A stretch of DNA of 39,077 nucleotides from Bryobacterales bacterium (GCA_028819235.1 JAPPMC010000151.1:1-39077), one strand, 5' to 3'; positions 25,239 through 33,351 are shown, numbered from the stretch's first letter. Numbers and translations: made by a program. Notes: generated by a model from the letters alone, not told the origin.

Positions 25239-26289
25239 GGAGCGGGGCTCCCGCAAGTCCGGGGTCGCTTCGGGACGCGCGGACGATCGCTACTCGCGTC
25301 AGTGCGTGCTGCCAGAGATCGGTCCTTCGGGCCAGGCGCGGCTCGGATCATCACGGGCCGTGGTAGTGGGCTGCGGAGCGCTGGGCACGGTCCAAGCATC
25401 GCTGCTCGTGCGGGCCGGAGTGGGCGAGACCGTCCTAGTAGACCGGGACTACGTGGAAGTGGGCAATCTGCAGCGACAAGTGCTCTTCGACGAGCGGGAC
25501 GCGCACCAGGGCACACCGAAGGCCGAGGCCGCCGCGAAGCACCTGCGACTGGCGAACTCCGAGGTCAGCGTCGTCCCTGCTGTTGCGGACCTGACGGCCC
25601 GCAACGCGGAGCGACTACTTGGGGGCGCGAACGTGATCCTAGACGGGACGGACAACTTCGAGACGCGATACCTGCTGAACGACGCCGCGGTCAAGCTGGC
25701 AATCCCATGGATCTACGGCGCTGCCGTTGGCACACACGGCTCCGTCATGGCCATTGTCCCGGGAAGCACGGCGTGCCTAGCATGCCTGTTCCCGTCAGCA
25801 CCCACATCACCGCAGCCGACGTGCGACACCGCCGGCGTACTGAACGCCGTCACCGCCCTAGTGGCGTCGCTGCAGGTCGTGGAGGCGCTGAAGGTGCTGA
25901 CGGGCCAGATGGACAGCGCCACCGCTCGTCTCGTAACGCTGGATCCGTGGCGCGGTCAGCGCTCGTCGGTGGCGACCGCTTCGCCAGACCCGAAGTGCCC
26001 GACGTGCCAACGCCGACAGTTTAGGGCTTTGGCGGCCGTCTCGGACCCGGCCGCCAAGCTCTGTGGCCGCGATGCCGTTCAGGTCCGCGGCCGACGCCGC
26101 CACATCAGCCTTGGGATCTTGGCCGATGGCCTCGAGCGAATCGGCGAGGTGCGACGCAGCGAGCTGGCGCTGCGCTTTCTGTGCCCACCGCACGAATTGA
26201 CGGTGTTCGCCGACGGACGGGCCATCGTCAAGGGCACGCGGGACCCGGCACTGGCCCGCAGCCTGTACTCCCGCTTCGTGGGGGACTAG
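25219..26289 (+). CDS. ThiF/MoeB/HesA family E1-like adenylyltransferase
   Basis: These enzymes adenylate the C-terminal Gly of ThiS or MoaD so that sulfur can be added, in thiamine or molybdopterin synthesis. The 356-residue protein has the entry block RYSRQCVLPEIGPSGQARL, nucleotide loop VVVGCGALGTVQASLLVRAG, VDRDYVEVGNLQRQVLF with the Arg/Gln contacts, DGTDNFETRYLLND, and zinc-ligand pairs CLACLF and CPTCQ. A Cys in PTCDTAGVLN matches the family's reactive cysteine position. After the zinc site a C-terminal extension of about 85 residues follows (beginning LAAVSDPAAK), without a recognisable rhodanese motif. ThiF versus MoeB cannot be decided; thiC in this window makes ThiF attractive. The start is ATG 25219. 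Its last four bases (CTAG) are shared with the convergent rmuC stop. Confidence 0.88.
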   Translation: MLRTTAQERGSRKSGVASGRADDRYSRQCVLPEIGPSGQARLGSSRAVVVGCGALGTVQASLLVRAGVGETVLVDRDYVEVGNLQRQVLFDERDAHQGTPKAEAAAKHLRLANSEVSVVPAVADLTARNAERLLGGANVILDGTDNFETRYLLNDAAVKLAIPWIYGAAVGTHGSVMAIVPGSTACLACLFPSAPTSPQPTCDTAGVLNAVTALVASLQVVEALKVLTGQMDSATARLVTLDPWRGQRSSVATASPDPKCPTCQRRQFRALAAVSDPAAKLCGRDAVQVRGRRRHISLGILADGLERIGEVRRSELALRFLCPPHELTVFADGRAIVKGTRDPALARSLYSRFVGD

Positions 26290-27344
26290 CTCCGGCCCGC
26301 CTTCCGGCGCTTCAGGCCGGCCAAACCCTGGCGGCTGCCGCCCGGCTCGCCAAGGTCCAGCCGATCGATCCGCCGGAAGCGCGTCGCGATCTTGCGCGCC
26401 GAGGTCGTCAAGCCCCTCAAGTCCCGGTCGGCCTGCCGGAAGTGGGTCGCGAGCTTGGCGCTGCGGTCTTCGAATCGCTTGAAGTCGTCCGCCAGCTTGC
26501 GCAGGTGCTCCTGAATGTCTCGGGCGTGCTCCTGCAGTGCAGCGTCCTTCAGGATGGAGACGGCGGTCGTCAGGACGGCCATCAGAGTGGTCGGCGACGT
26601 GAGCATCACGCGGCGCTTCTGGGCCAGCTCAACGACGGCGGGATGCGACACGTGGATCTCGGCGAACACGGCCTCAGATGGCACGAAGAGGACCGCGTAG
26701 TCGCAAGTGTGGCCCGCCACGATGTACTTTCGCGCCACATCCTCGACGTGCTTCCTGAGGTCACGACCGAAGGCTGCGGCCGACCGCTGCCTCGCATCGA
26801 TGTCCAAGCTTGGGTTGCACCCTCGGCGGTAGTTCTCCAGCGGGAACTTGGAATCGATCGCGACCATTCCCGTCGGAGGCGGCAGCAGCAGGACGCAGTC
26901 AGCCCTCTTCCCGTTCGCCAAGGCACACTGCATGCGGTAGCTCCCTGGCGGGAGCACGTCCTGCACCAATGCGCCGAGCTGGACCTCTCCAAAGGCGCCG
27001 CGCGCGGAGCGGTCCGACAGAACGCGGCGAAGGGAGACCACCTCGGCGGAGAGGTCCCGGAGGCCCTGCCGTGCCCGATCAATCAGGGCGAGACGGCCGC
27101 TGATGTCGGCCAGGCTCTGCGCGGACAACTCGGAACTGCGGGCCAGACGGCGGTCCAGCTCCTCGCGCAGCGCGCGCGACTCGTCGCCCTGGCGACGCGC
27201 CTGCTCATCCAGCCGCGCCTGAATCCCCAGAAGCGACGACTGCAACTGGCCAGCCCTGCGCCCGCGGGACTGGGCGAGCAGGACGAGCTGAAGGCTGCAA
27301 GCGATGACCAAGACAACGACGAGGGCCAGCTGGACCGTATCCAC
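26286..27344 (-). CDS. rmuC: DNA recombination protein RmuC
   Basis: RmuC limits inversions at short inverted repeats and has a PD-(D/E)XK-like nuclease domain. The 352-residue product has an N-terminal membrane segment (LALVVVLVIACSLQLVLLA), a predicted coiled coil to about residue 110, and the RmuC core: RGAFGEVQLGALVQDVLPPGSY, ADCVLLLPPPTGMVAIDSKFPLENY, DYAVLFVPSEAVFAEIH, RRVMLTSPTTLMAVL. The start is GTG 27344, which puts the membrane helix right at the N-terminus; the frame remains open upstream but reads as noise. Two adjacent palindromes lie just upstream of the start codon. The stop overlaps the convergent E1-like gene by CTAG. Length is at the short end for the family. Confidence 0.92.
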   Translation of the reverse strand: MDTVQLALVVVLVIACSLQLVLLAQSRGRRAGQLQSSLLGIQARLDEQARRQGDESRALREELDRRLARSSELSAQSLADISGRLALIDRARQGLRDLSAEVVSLRRVLSDRSARGAFGEVQLGALVQDVLPPGSYRMQCALANGKRADCVLLLPPPTGMVAIDSKFPLENYRRGCNPSLDIDARQRSAAAFGRDLRKHVEDVARKYIVAGHTCDYAVLFVPSEAVFAEIHVSHPAVVELAQKRRVMLTSPTTLMAVLTTAVSILKDAALQEHARDIQEHLRKLADDFKRFEDRSAKLATHFRQADRDLRGLTTSARKIATRFRRIDRLDLGEPGGSRQGLAGLKRRKAGRS

Positions 27345-27346
27345 AT

Positions 27347-27382
27347 CCCTATCATAGGGTATTCGTAATGCATACGTGCATT
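27347..27382 (-). promoter_or_regulatory. two adjacent palindromes in the rmuC promoter/start region
   Basis: CCCTATCATAGGG at 27347-27359 is a perfect palindrome (6+1+6), and AATGCATACGTGCATT at 27367-27382 is a second inverted repeat (6+4+6). Their centres are about 21-22 bases apart, two helical turns. The first begins three bases upstream of the rmuC GTG and contains TATGAT, a possible -10. They look like a tandem operator, but the regulator is unknown; neither matches the E. coli or Bacillus LexA box. Confidence 0.4.
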
Positions 27383-27659
27383 CATCTCGATTTTCGTTGG
27401 TGACCTGACTGGACACTCTTGCGTTCCGCGCACCGAGGGAAGAAAGCGGCACCAGAGGTCGTGGCTTGGCGGGCGCTTCATCCGGTACTTGGACTGCTCC
27501 GGGAGCGGCTCGCCAGCAGCGTGTGCAGGAGCCCGAACGGCCTCCGGACCCAGCCTGCACGTGCGGCCTCGGACACTCATAGAGCGCGGCCAAGCCGGGT
27601 GTATACTGTGGCGGGCCGCCCGTTGGGGGCCACGAGACTCAGATCGGAGGCCAAGCCAC
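27383..27659. other. divergent intergenic region rmuC / exported aldolase
   Basis: Together with the palindromes this makes a 315-base gap between divergent starts. TATACT at 27602-27607 on + is a possible -10 box for the aldolase gene, about 53 bases before its ATG, without a clear -35. No gene or RNA was recognised in the rest. Confidence 0.35.
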
Positions 27660-28496
27660 ATGAACATCCGCAGCGTGATCCTGCCCACCCTCCTGCTTGC
27701 CTGCAGCTCGCTGGCGGGGGCGGAAGACGGCAAGCTGTTCAACACCGTCAAGCAGAAGCTTGCAGAGGGCAAGCAGGTTGTCGGCGGGACGATTTACACG
27801 TCGGACCCGAACATCTACTGCTCCATGGCGAATGCCGGCTTCGACTTCATGTGGATTGAGATGCAGCACAGCCCGCTCACGTACGAGCAGGTAGCAAGGA
27901 TGATCTGGGCCTGCCGGGACGCCCCGGCCATCCCCTTCATCCGCGTCCCGACGCCGACCGAGGGGGACATCCAGAAGGCAACTGACATCGGCGCCCTCGG
28001 CATCGTCGTTCCGATGGTGGACAGCGTCCAGGAGGCGCAGGACGGCGTGACGTACGCGAAGTTCCCGCCCCGAGGCAAGCGCAGTCAGGGCGGTGGCCAG
28101 TACGGCCGCCTTTGGGGGCCTGGCTACCGCGCGGCCGCCAACGACAACATCATGGTCGTGGTCATGATCGAGTCCCCGGCGGGTGTCGACATAGTCGGGG
28201 AAGTCGCCGCCATCGACGGCGTTGATGTGGTGTTTGCGGCCAGCGGGGACATTGGCAGCTTCACGGGCTACTCAAGGGACGACCCGCGATACGTGAAGCT
28301 GATCGACACCATCCGGGAGGAGACGCTGGAGGCCGGAAAGATCCTAGCGGGGCCGCTTGCATGGCGGGACCGGGAAGGCTTCATGTTCTTCCAAGGCCCG
28401 TCGGAAGGCAGCCTCATCCGTGACGGGGCCAAGGCTGCCCTAGCCCAGCCAGCAGAGGCAATGAAGGACGCCGCCACCGGGGACGAGGCCAACTAA
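27660..28496 (+). CDS. HpcH/HpaI aldolase family protein with export signal
   Basis: The 278-residue protein is a class II (metal-dependent) HpcH/HpaI-type aldolase with an N-terminal signal. The catalytic pattern is intact: His in WIEMQHSPLTYEQ, Arg in PFIRVPTP, metal ligand Glu in MIESPAGVDIVGEV, metal ligand Asp in FAASGDIGSFTG. The enzyme family cleaves or forms 4-hydroxy-2-oxoacids such as 2,4-dihydroxyhept-2-ene-1,7-dioate. What is odd is residues 1-22, MNIRSVILPTLLLACSSLAGA, which look like a Sec signal (cleavage after LAGA) or a weak lipobox (LLAC). The mature enzyme would then act in the periplasm. ATG 27660 has GGAG 10 bases upstream and is the only sensible start. It is monocistronic: divergent from rmuC, convergent with ctaB. 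Confidence 0.9.
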   Translation: MNIRSVILPTLLLACSSLAGAEDGKLFNTVKQKLAEGKQVVGGTIYTSDPNIYCSMANAGFDFMWIEMQHSPLTYEQVARMIWACRDAPAIPFIRVPTPTEGDIQKATDIGALGIVVPMVDSVQEAQDGVTYAKFPPRGKRSQGGGQYGRLWGPGYRAAANDNIMVVVMIESPAGVDIVGEVAAIDGVDVVFAASGDIGSFTGYSRDDPRYVKLIDTIREETLEAGKILAGPLAWRDREGFMFFQGPSEGSLIRDGAKAALAQPAEAMKDAATGDEAN

Positions 28497-28528
28497 CTGA
28501 GACCGTTAGGAGCCCTGCGGCGAACCCA

Positions 28529-29437
28529 TCACGGCCTGGCGATCACGAGAAGCGCGTAGAGCAGCGGCAGGTAGAAGACTGAGGCCTTCAGCAGGTCCTT
28601 GGCATGCGGGGCCGATCCGCTCCGAGCCAGACGCACGCCGGCAGCGAGATAGCCGCCACTGAGCAGCACGGCCAACGGGGCGTACCAGCCGGCGGCCAGA
28701 CCCGTCCAAGCCGGTGCCATCGAGGCGGGCAGCAGCAGCAGCTGCGTCGCCAGAATCTGGCGGTGTGTAGACTTCCCGGACGGCTCGATGACCGGCAGCA
28801 TCCTGATTCCGGCGCGAGCGTAGTCCTCGCGATACATCCATGCGATCGCGTAGAAGTGGGGGAACTGCCAGAGGAACAAGATCGAGAAGAGCACCCAAGC
28901 GCGCGGTCCCAAACTGCCCTGCATCGCCGCCCAGCCCATCAGCGCCGGCATCGCACCGGGGACCGCGCCAAGCGCCGTGGACCACCATGTGCGGGTCTTG
29001 AGTGGCGTATAGACGAAGTTGTACGAGACCACGGTGACCACTCCCACCCAGAAGCACAGGGCGTTTACCGCGAGCAGCAGGTAGACCAGTCCGGCACTGA
29101 CCAGCACAGCGCTGTAGCCAAAGGCCGCCTTCGCCGAGATGCGGCCCGCCGGAATGGGGCGCAGCCGAGTGCGCCGCATCAGGCTGTCCTCGCGCCGCTC
29201 GGACCACTGGTTCAGCGCTCCCGTCCCTGCCGCCAGCAAGGCTGTCGCCAGCAGCGCCTGCGCGGTCTCAACTGCCGCAAGCGATCCGTCCGCCGCGAGG
29301 AAGCAGCCCACGGCCGTCGACATCACGATCAGCCAGACGATCGTCGGCTTCGTGAGGTCGTAGTAGTCGGCCAGCTGCGCGGTCCAGCCCAGACCTCCTG
29401 CTACGCGCGGCACGGCCTGCGTGTGCTTGGCAGTCAT
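28529..29437 (-). CDS. ctaB: protoheme IX farnesyltransferase (heme O synthase) CtaB/CyoE
   Basis: CtaB transfers a farnesyl group to heme b to make heme O, the precursor of heme A for heme-copper oxidases; it is an inner-membrane UbiA-family prenyltransferase. The 302 residues include DLTKPTIVWLIVMSTAVG, the first Asp-rich site GALNQWSERREDSLMRRT followed by RPIPAG, TPLKTRTWWSTALGAVPGAMPALMGWAA, and the second conserved site WQFPHFYAIAWMYREDYARAG. About nine membrane helices are expected. ATG 29437 was used (GTG 29443 would add two residues). It is the last gene of the respiratory operon, 30 bases after the cupredoxin-like gene, suggesting that heme O/A supply is made together with the quinol-oxidising complex. 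No oxidase subunit is in the window. Confidence 0.95.
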   Translation of the reverse strand: MTAKHTQAVPRVAGGLGWTAQLADYYDLTKPTIVWLIVMSTAVGCFLAADGSLAAVETAQALLATALLAAGTGALNQWSERREDSLMRRTRLRPIPAGRISAKAAFGYSAVLVSAGLVYLLLAVNALCFWVGVVTVVSYNFVYTPLKTRTWWSTALGAVPGAMPALMGWAAMQGSLGPRAWVLFSILFLWQFPHFYAIAWMYREDYARAGIRMLPVIEPSGKSTHRQILATQLLLLPASMAPAWTGLAAGWYAPLAVLLSGGYLAAGVRLARSGSAPHAKDLLKASVFYLPLLYALLVIARP

Positions 29438-29467
29438 GCGCACGCCGGGCCGATCGCAGTCCGCAGG

Positions 29468-30274
29468 CTAACGGGCGAACGCGAAGGCGACCTCTTGTGT
29501 CTCGCTGGCGCCGATGGTAATCTGCGTCTCCTGCTCCCCGAACTGCTCGTGGACGGCCTGCAGGGTATACGTGCCCGGGGGCAGATTACCGATCTCGAAC
29601 GCGCCGTCCGCGCCGCTGACCGCAAAGTACGGGTGCTCCATGACATGGATGTAGGCCTGCATCCAGGGGTGGATGTTGCACTTCACCGCGATCTTCATTT
29701 CGGCCCTCGGAAAGGCGTACTCGATCGCCGGCGCTCCCGATGTCTGGGACTTGTTCCACTCGCGGTTCTCCCGGGGCAGCGGATGCACGTTGTGAGTCGT
29801 CGGATCCGAGTTCGTGATGTTGATCGCCTGCCCCATCTGGACCGCTACGACGTGGGGCTTGTAGATGCAGCCGTCCTGGTCGAGGTTGACGGCGTCCGTC
29901 CGGACCGGGAAGCGCTTCCCCTCCAAGCCTCCGGAGACCCACACCAGCACGTGCTGCAGCTTGCCGTCGTTGACGACTACCCTGTCCGAGGGCACGCGAC
30001 CGCCATGCAGGCGAACGCAGTCCGGCTCCGCGCTCATGTTCACCGGCGGGAAGCGCGGCGCATCGCCCGAGAAGGTGACCACGCCCTTGACCGTGACGGC
30101 GGTGGCGGGGTCAACCGTAACCATCTCGGCGACCGGCGCCCCAGCCTCTCCCGACGTCGCGGAACCCGACGACCTCGCGTCGTACTCCTCGAAGTAGTCG
30201 TCCCCGCCACAGCCCCATGCCAAGGCCAGCAGGGTGGCAGTCGCCGCAATAGCGGCCACAACGATTCGATGCAT
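29468..30274 (-). CDS. exported cupredoxin-like protein with C-terminal carboxypeptidase-regulatory-like domain
   Basis: The 268-residue protein has a signal sequence ending ALAWGCGGDD; Cys22 may be lipidated, but AWGC is not an ideal lipobox. A Ser/Gly-rich linker follows. The central beta domain carries a blue-copper-like ligand set: His residues in DPTTHNVHPL and, after the loop, KCNIHPWMQAYIHV, that is Cys-x-x-His-x-x-Met. The C-terminal block VSGADGAFEIGNLPPGTYTLQAVHEQFG is a carboxypeptidase-regulatory (transthyretin-like) fold. Its start ATG has GAGGAGG about 9 bases upstream. It sits 34 bases after the octaheme cytochrome and before ctaB, so it may act as an electron carrier or copper-handling protein in the same chain. 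Copper binding is an inference from the ligand pattern. Confidence 0.85.
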   Translation of the reverse strand: MHRIVVAAIAATATLLALAWGCGGDDYFEEYDARSSGSATSGEAGAPVAEMVTVDPATAVTVKGVVTFSGDAPRFPPVNMSAEPDCVRLHGGRVPSDRVVVNDGKLQHVLVWVSGGLEGKRFPVRTDAVNLDQDGCIYKPHVVAVQMGQAINITNSDPTTHNVHPLPRENREWNKSQTSGAPAIEYAFPRAEMKIAVKCNIHPWMQAYIHVMEHPYFAVSGADGAFEIGNLPPGTYTLQAVHEQFGEQETQITIGASETQEVAFAFAR

Positions 30275-30308
30275 ATTTGTCAGCCTCCTCGGGTACGGGC
30301 CCTCAGGC

Positions 30309-33305
30309 TCATTGTAGGGCCCGCAGCCTTGCCAACTCCGCTGCGTCCATCTGGAACATGTAGCGCGTCAGCAGATCGGCGTGGTCCCCAGCGTAGTTTC
30401 GGGCCTGGGCCGGAATCTGCCCGGCGAAGACCCAGCGGTCACCGTCCCGCTCGAACAGCCCGGATGGCATCGCCGTGCCGGGTGCGATCGACGCCGGCTC
30501 AAGCAGCCACCGGAATGTCCAGTTCGGCTTCAGCCGCTCCGCCGCGATCAGGAAGTTCGGCGCAGTGGCGTCGACGTCCTGCGACGGAATCCCGGTCATG
30601 TGGCAGTCCAAGCACGGCGCGGCATCACTGGTGAAGAGCTGTCGCCCGACCGCCCGTTCCGATGGCGTCAGCGGCTCCATTGACTCTGGAAGGTCCGGCA
30701 CCGGCTGGGAATCGCGCGCCATGAAGAACTTCGTGAGCTTGGACACCTGGCGATCCGAAAAGTAGAACGTCGGCATGCGCGCCTCCAAGTACCGGCGCAC
30801 GCCATTGCGGTTCGTGGCGGTCTCGCTGAGCGCGGGGTTGTGCAGGAAGTCCGAGAGCCACTCCGGCTGCACACGCGCGCCTTGGGTGTACAGCTGGGGC
30901 GGCAGCTGCTCGGCCCAGTCCGGATCGTCCGTGTAGCGCGGGATCGTCATGAAGGCCGAGACGTTGCCCGGGCGGATCTGGTGGCATCCGTTGCAGTTGT
31001 GCCGCGTGATGATCCACCAGCCTTCCTGAACGGCGGCGCGCTCGTCCTCGGGCTCGAAGCGGTACTGCTCGGGAAAGACCGTTTCGACGGCTCCCAGCAG
31101 GAACGTAGTCAGCGCGGTGATCTCATCCGGGCTCAGGTTGAAGTTCGGCATGCGCAGGCGCTCGAGGTGCTCTCGCTCCTTGCCCTCGTCGAAGAAGGCC
31201 GGATTCTCCAGCTTGCGCTCGAAGAAGCCCTTGTGGCTGTGCCAGCCCTCCATCTCGGCCTCGTGGGTCTTGAGGGCGAAGTCGAGACGATCGAGGGGCT
31301 TGCTCCCCTCAACGGTGAGGTCGGTGCCGATTCGCCCCTCTTCCTCCAGCCCGGAGATCTCGTGGCAGCCAGCGCACCCGTAGTGGCGGATGGCGACGAG
31401 GCCAGCCTCGGCCATCTGCGGGTCGTCCATGTACGGGGCCGGCGGGTACTCCTGATCCGTGCGCTGCTGGCTCAGGTACGCCGCGATGTCCCTGGATTCT
31501 GCCTCGGTGAGCCTCAGCGAAGGCATCACGGGCCTGGGCCGCAGCTCGTCGGGCACGTCGGGATCCGGCGTCACCTCGGACGGGTCGTGGATCCAGCGCA
31601 CCATGTAGTCGTAGTTCATCTTCTCGCCGACACGGCTGAGGTTGGCGGCGAACGTGCCGCCCACGCGGCTGTCCCCCTCGCCGATCGAGTGGCAGCCCAT
31701 GCATCCCCGCGTCTCGAAGAGCTCCTTGCCGCGGGTGGAATTGCCCATCGGGTGCGAGCGCAGATCCCCGTCTAGGGCGTTCTGCCAGAGATAGGCCGAG
31801 ATCTGCTGGACCTCCTCGTCCAAGAGGCGGAACACCGGCATCTTGGACCCGGGGCGGAATTCGTGGGGGTTCTTGATCCACTCCGGAATCCACTCCTTGA
31901 CGTCCTTGACCTTGATCTCCTTGAGGCTGGGCCCAAACTTCTTGACCTCTTCGGCCAGATTGGTGCGCTCGACACCGAGGTTGTGGATCTCCGCATCGAT
32001 GCGCGAATTGGTGAGGCGGAGCTCCTCGGCGCGCGCGTAGTAGCGCTGGGCCGTCGCCCCATCGGCGGAAGTGTCGCCAAGCTCGATGCTCTCGCGCATC
32101 TCCTTAGCGTTGGCATCTCGGTTGGCCTCAAGGTTGCGCAACTGCTGGACGATCGCCGTCAGCTCCTCCGACTCGGCGTCGAAGCCCTCGAAGCGGTGGC
32201 AGCCCCAACAGCCCTTGTTCATGTAGAGTTCCCGGCCGTGGTTCAGGGTCTCGCCTCCCGGCGTGACGATCTCCTTGGCATGGCACTGCTGGCAGCCCGC
32301 TTCGACATTCTCCGGGTAGAACAGCGGCCACAGCCAGAACTTGTGCCGTCCGTGGCCCTTGGTGACACTGCGCGTCGCCCGGCCATTGCCGTTATGGCAG
32401 GACGAACAGCCGAAGGCCTCGGGGTCGTGGATGGCCAGCAGATCCGGCCTTGGGTGACTGCGGAAGACCGGATAAAGCAGGTCTGTCGGCCCGATCTCCA
32501 CCGGTTCGCGAATGCCCAGGTGGCAGGACTCGCAGCGGTCCACAAGATCGATGTCAAGCAAGTGGATCTGCTTGATGCCGATCTCAAAGTTCGCCATGTT
32601 GGCCAGCAGCCCGTCAATCTGAGTCGCGCCAAGGCCAGGCAAGCGGTCGGCCATCAGGCCATCCCGCTCACCTCGAAGCTCATTGGCCCTCTCCAGCAAC
32701 TCGAGACGCTCGGCCTGCAGGTCAACGCGTCGCTGCTGCATGCTCAGGAACTCCTGCTCTAGCTCCTCGAAGCGCATCTCGCGCTCCTCCACGTCTCCGG
32801 ACCCGTCTGCGAGAGGGAGATCCACCTCGACGATCCTGGCCCGGATCTCTTCGATCTCCTCGCGGATCTCGTCCTTCTCCGCGTCGTCGTCCGAGACTTC
32901 GATCTGGTACCGGAGGGCGTCGATCTCGCTGCGCAGCACCTGGAAAGCGTTGCGGGCCGCCGTCATGCGCGGCACGACGCCGCCTCCCGTGATGCGGTCG
33001 ATCTCCTGTATCCGACCCATGACCTGTTGCTCGGCGTCGGTCAGCTCGCGGTTCAACTCCTGATACTCCGGAGACTGGCGGATGGCCTGCTGCTTGGCCG
33101 CCTGCTGGGGCTGCAGTTCCGCGAGGAAGCGCGTGTAGTACGCGCGGAAGCGGGCCTGGTAATCCTTATACGGGCGCATAACCTCCACTTCGTCGTACAC
33201 CGCCCAGACCAGCGACGCCGTGAGCAGCAGCATTGAGACCAACAGGTGGACGCTGTAGGACTTGGTGGTGATCGGGTCCGGCTGGACTTTTCTCTCGACT
33301 GGCAT
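30309..33305 (-). CDS. membrane-anchored octaheme cytochrome c with long coiled coil
   Basis: This 998-residue protein has one N-terminal membrane helix (about residues 17-40, SVHLLVSMLLLTASLVWAVY), then a highly charged helical/coiled-coil stretch (about 55-225), then eight CXXCH heme sites at Cys258, 300, 338, 366, 535, 644, 771 and 898. The first three (CESCH, CSSCH, CQQCH) are closely spaced with extra histidines (HPRPDLLAIHD, GHGRHKF), like bis-His multiheme modules. The last five look like class I domains, each followed by a candidate Met ligand: KMPVFRL, VMPSLRL, RMPNFNL, RMPTFYF, AMPSGLF. A second charged helical stretch (about 385-460) separates hemes 4 and 5. AGGGA is 7 bases before the ATG. 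It lies 46 bases after the subunit IV gene and presumably takes electrons from the Rieske protein on the periplasmic side. Confidence 0.93.
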   Translation of the reverse strand: MPVERKVQPDPITTKSYSVHLLVSMLLLTASLVWAVYDEVEVMRPYKDYQARFRAYYTRFLAELQPQQAAKQQAIRQSPEYQELNRELTDAEQQVMGRIQEIDRITGGGVVPRMTAARNAFQVLRSEIDALRYQIEVSDDDAEKDEIREEIEEIRARIVEVDLPLADGSGDVEEREMRFEELEQEFLSMQQRRVDLQAERLELLERANELRGERDGLMADRLPGLGATQIDGLLANMANFEIGIKQIHLLDIDLVDRCESCHLGIREPVEIGPTDLLYPVFRSHPRPDLLAIHDPEAFGCSSCHNGNGRATRSVTKGHGRHKFWLWPLFYPENVEAGCQQCHAKEIVTPGGETLNHGRELYMNKGCWGCHRFEGFDAESEELTAIVQQLRNLEANRDANAKEMRESIELGDTSADGATAQRYYARAEELRLTNSRIDAEIHNLGVERTNLAEEVKKFGPSLKEIKVKDVKEWIPEWIKNPHEFRPGSKMPVFRLLDEEVQQISAYLWQNALDGDLRSHPMGNSTRGKELFETRGCMGCHSIGEGDSRVGGTFAANLSRVGEKMNYDYMVRWIHDPSEVTPDPDVPDELRPRPVMPSLRLTEAESRDIAAYLSQQRTDQEYPPAPYMDDPQMAEAGLVAIRHYGCAGCHEISGLEEEGRIGTDLTVEGSKPLDRLDFALKTHEAEMEGWHSHKGFFERKLENPAFFDEGKEREHLERLRMPNFNLSPDEITALTTFLLGAVETVFPEQYRFEPEDERAAVQEGWWIITRHNCNGCHQIRPGNVSAFMTIPRYTDDPDWAEQLPPQLYTQGARVQPEWLSDFLHNPALSETATNRNGVRRYLEARMPTFYFSDRQVSKLTKFFMARDSQPVPDLPESMEPLTPSERAVGRQLFTSDAAPCLDCHMTGIPSQDVDATAPNFLIAAERLKPNWTFRWLLEPASIAPGTAMPSGLFERDGDRWVFAGQIPAQARNYAGDHADLLTRYMFQMDAAELARLRALQ

Positions 33306-33351
33306 GTGAATCCCTATCTGCTTCCTCGGAGACCCTTGGTGCGGGGCAACC

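Noticed and set aside
28604..30634. A 676-codon open frame on + antisense to ctaB and the cupredoxin-like gene
   Set aside because: Arg/His/Gln-rich sequence without motifs, opposite two clearly conserved genes; a GC-driven shadow frame.
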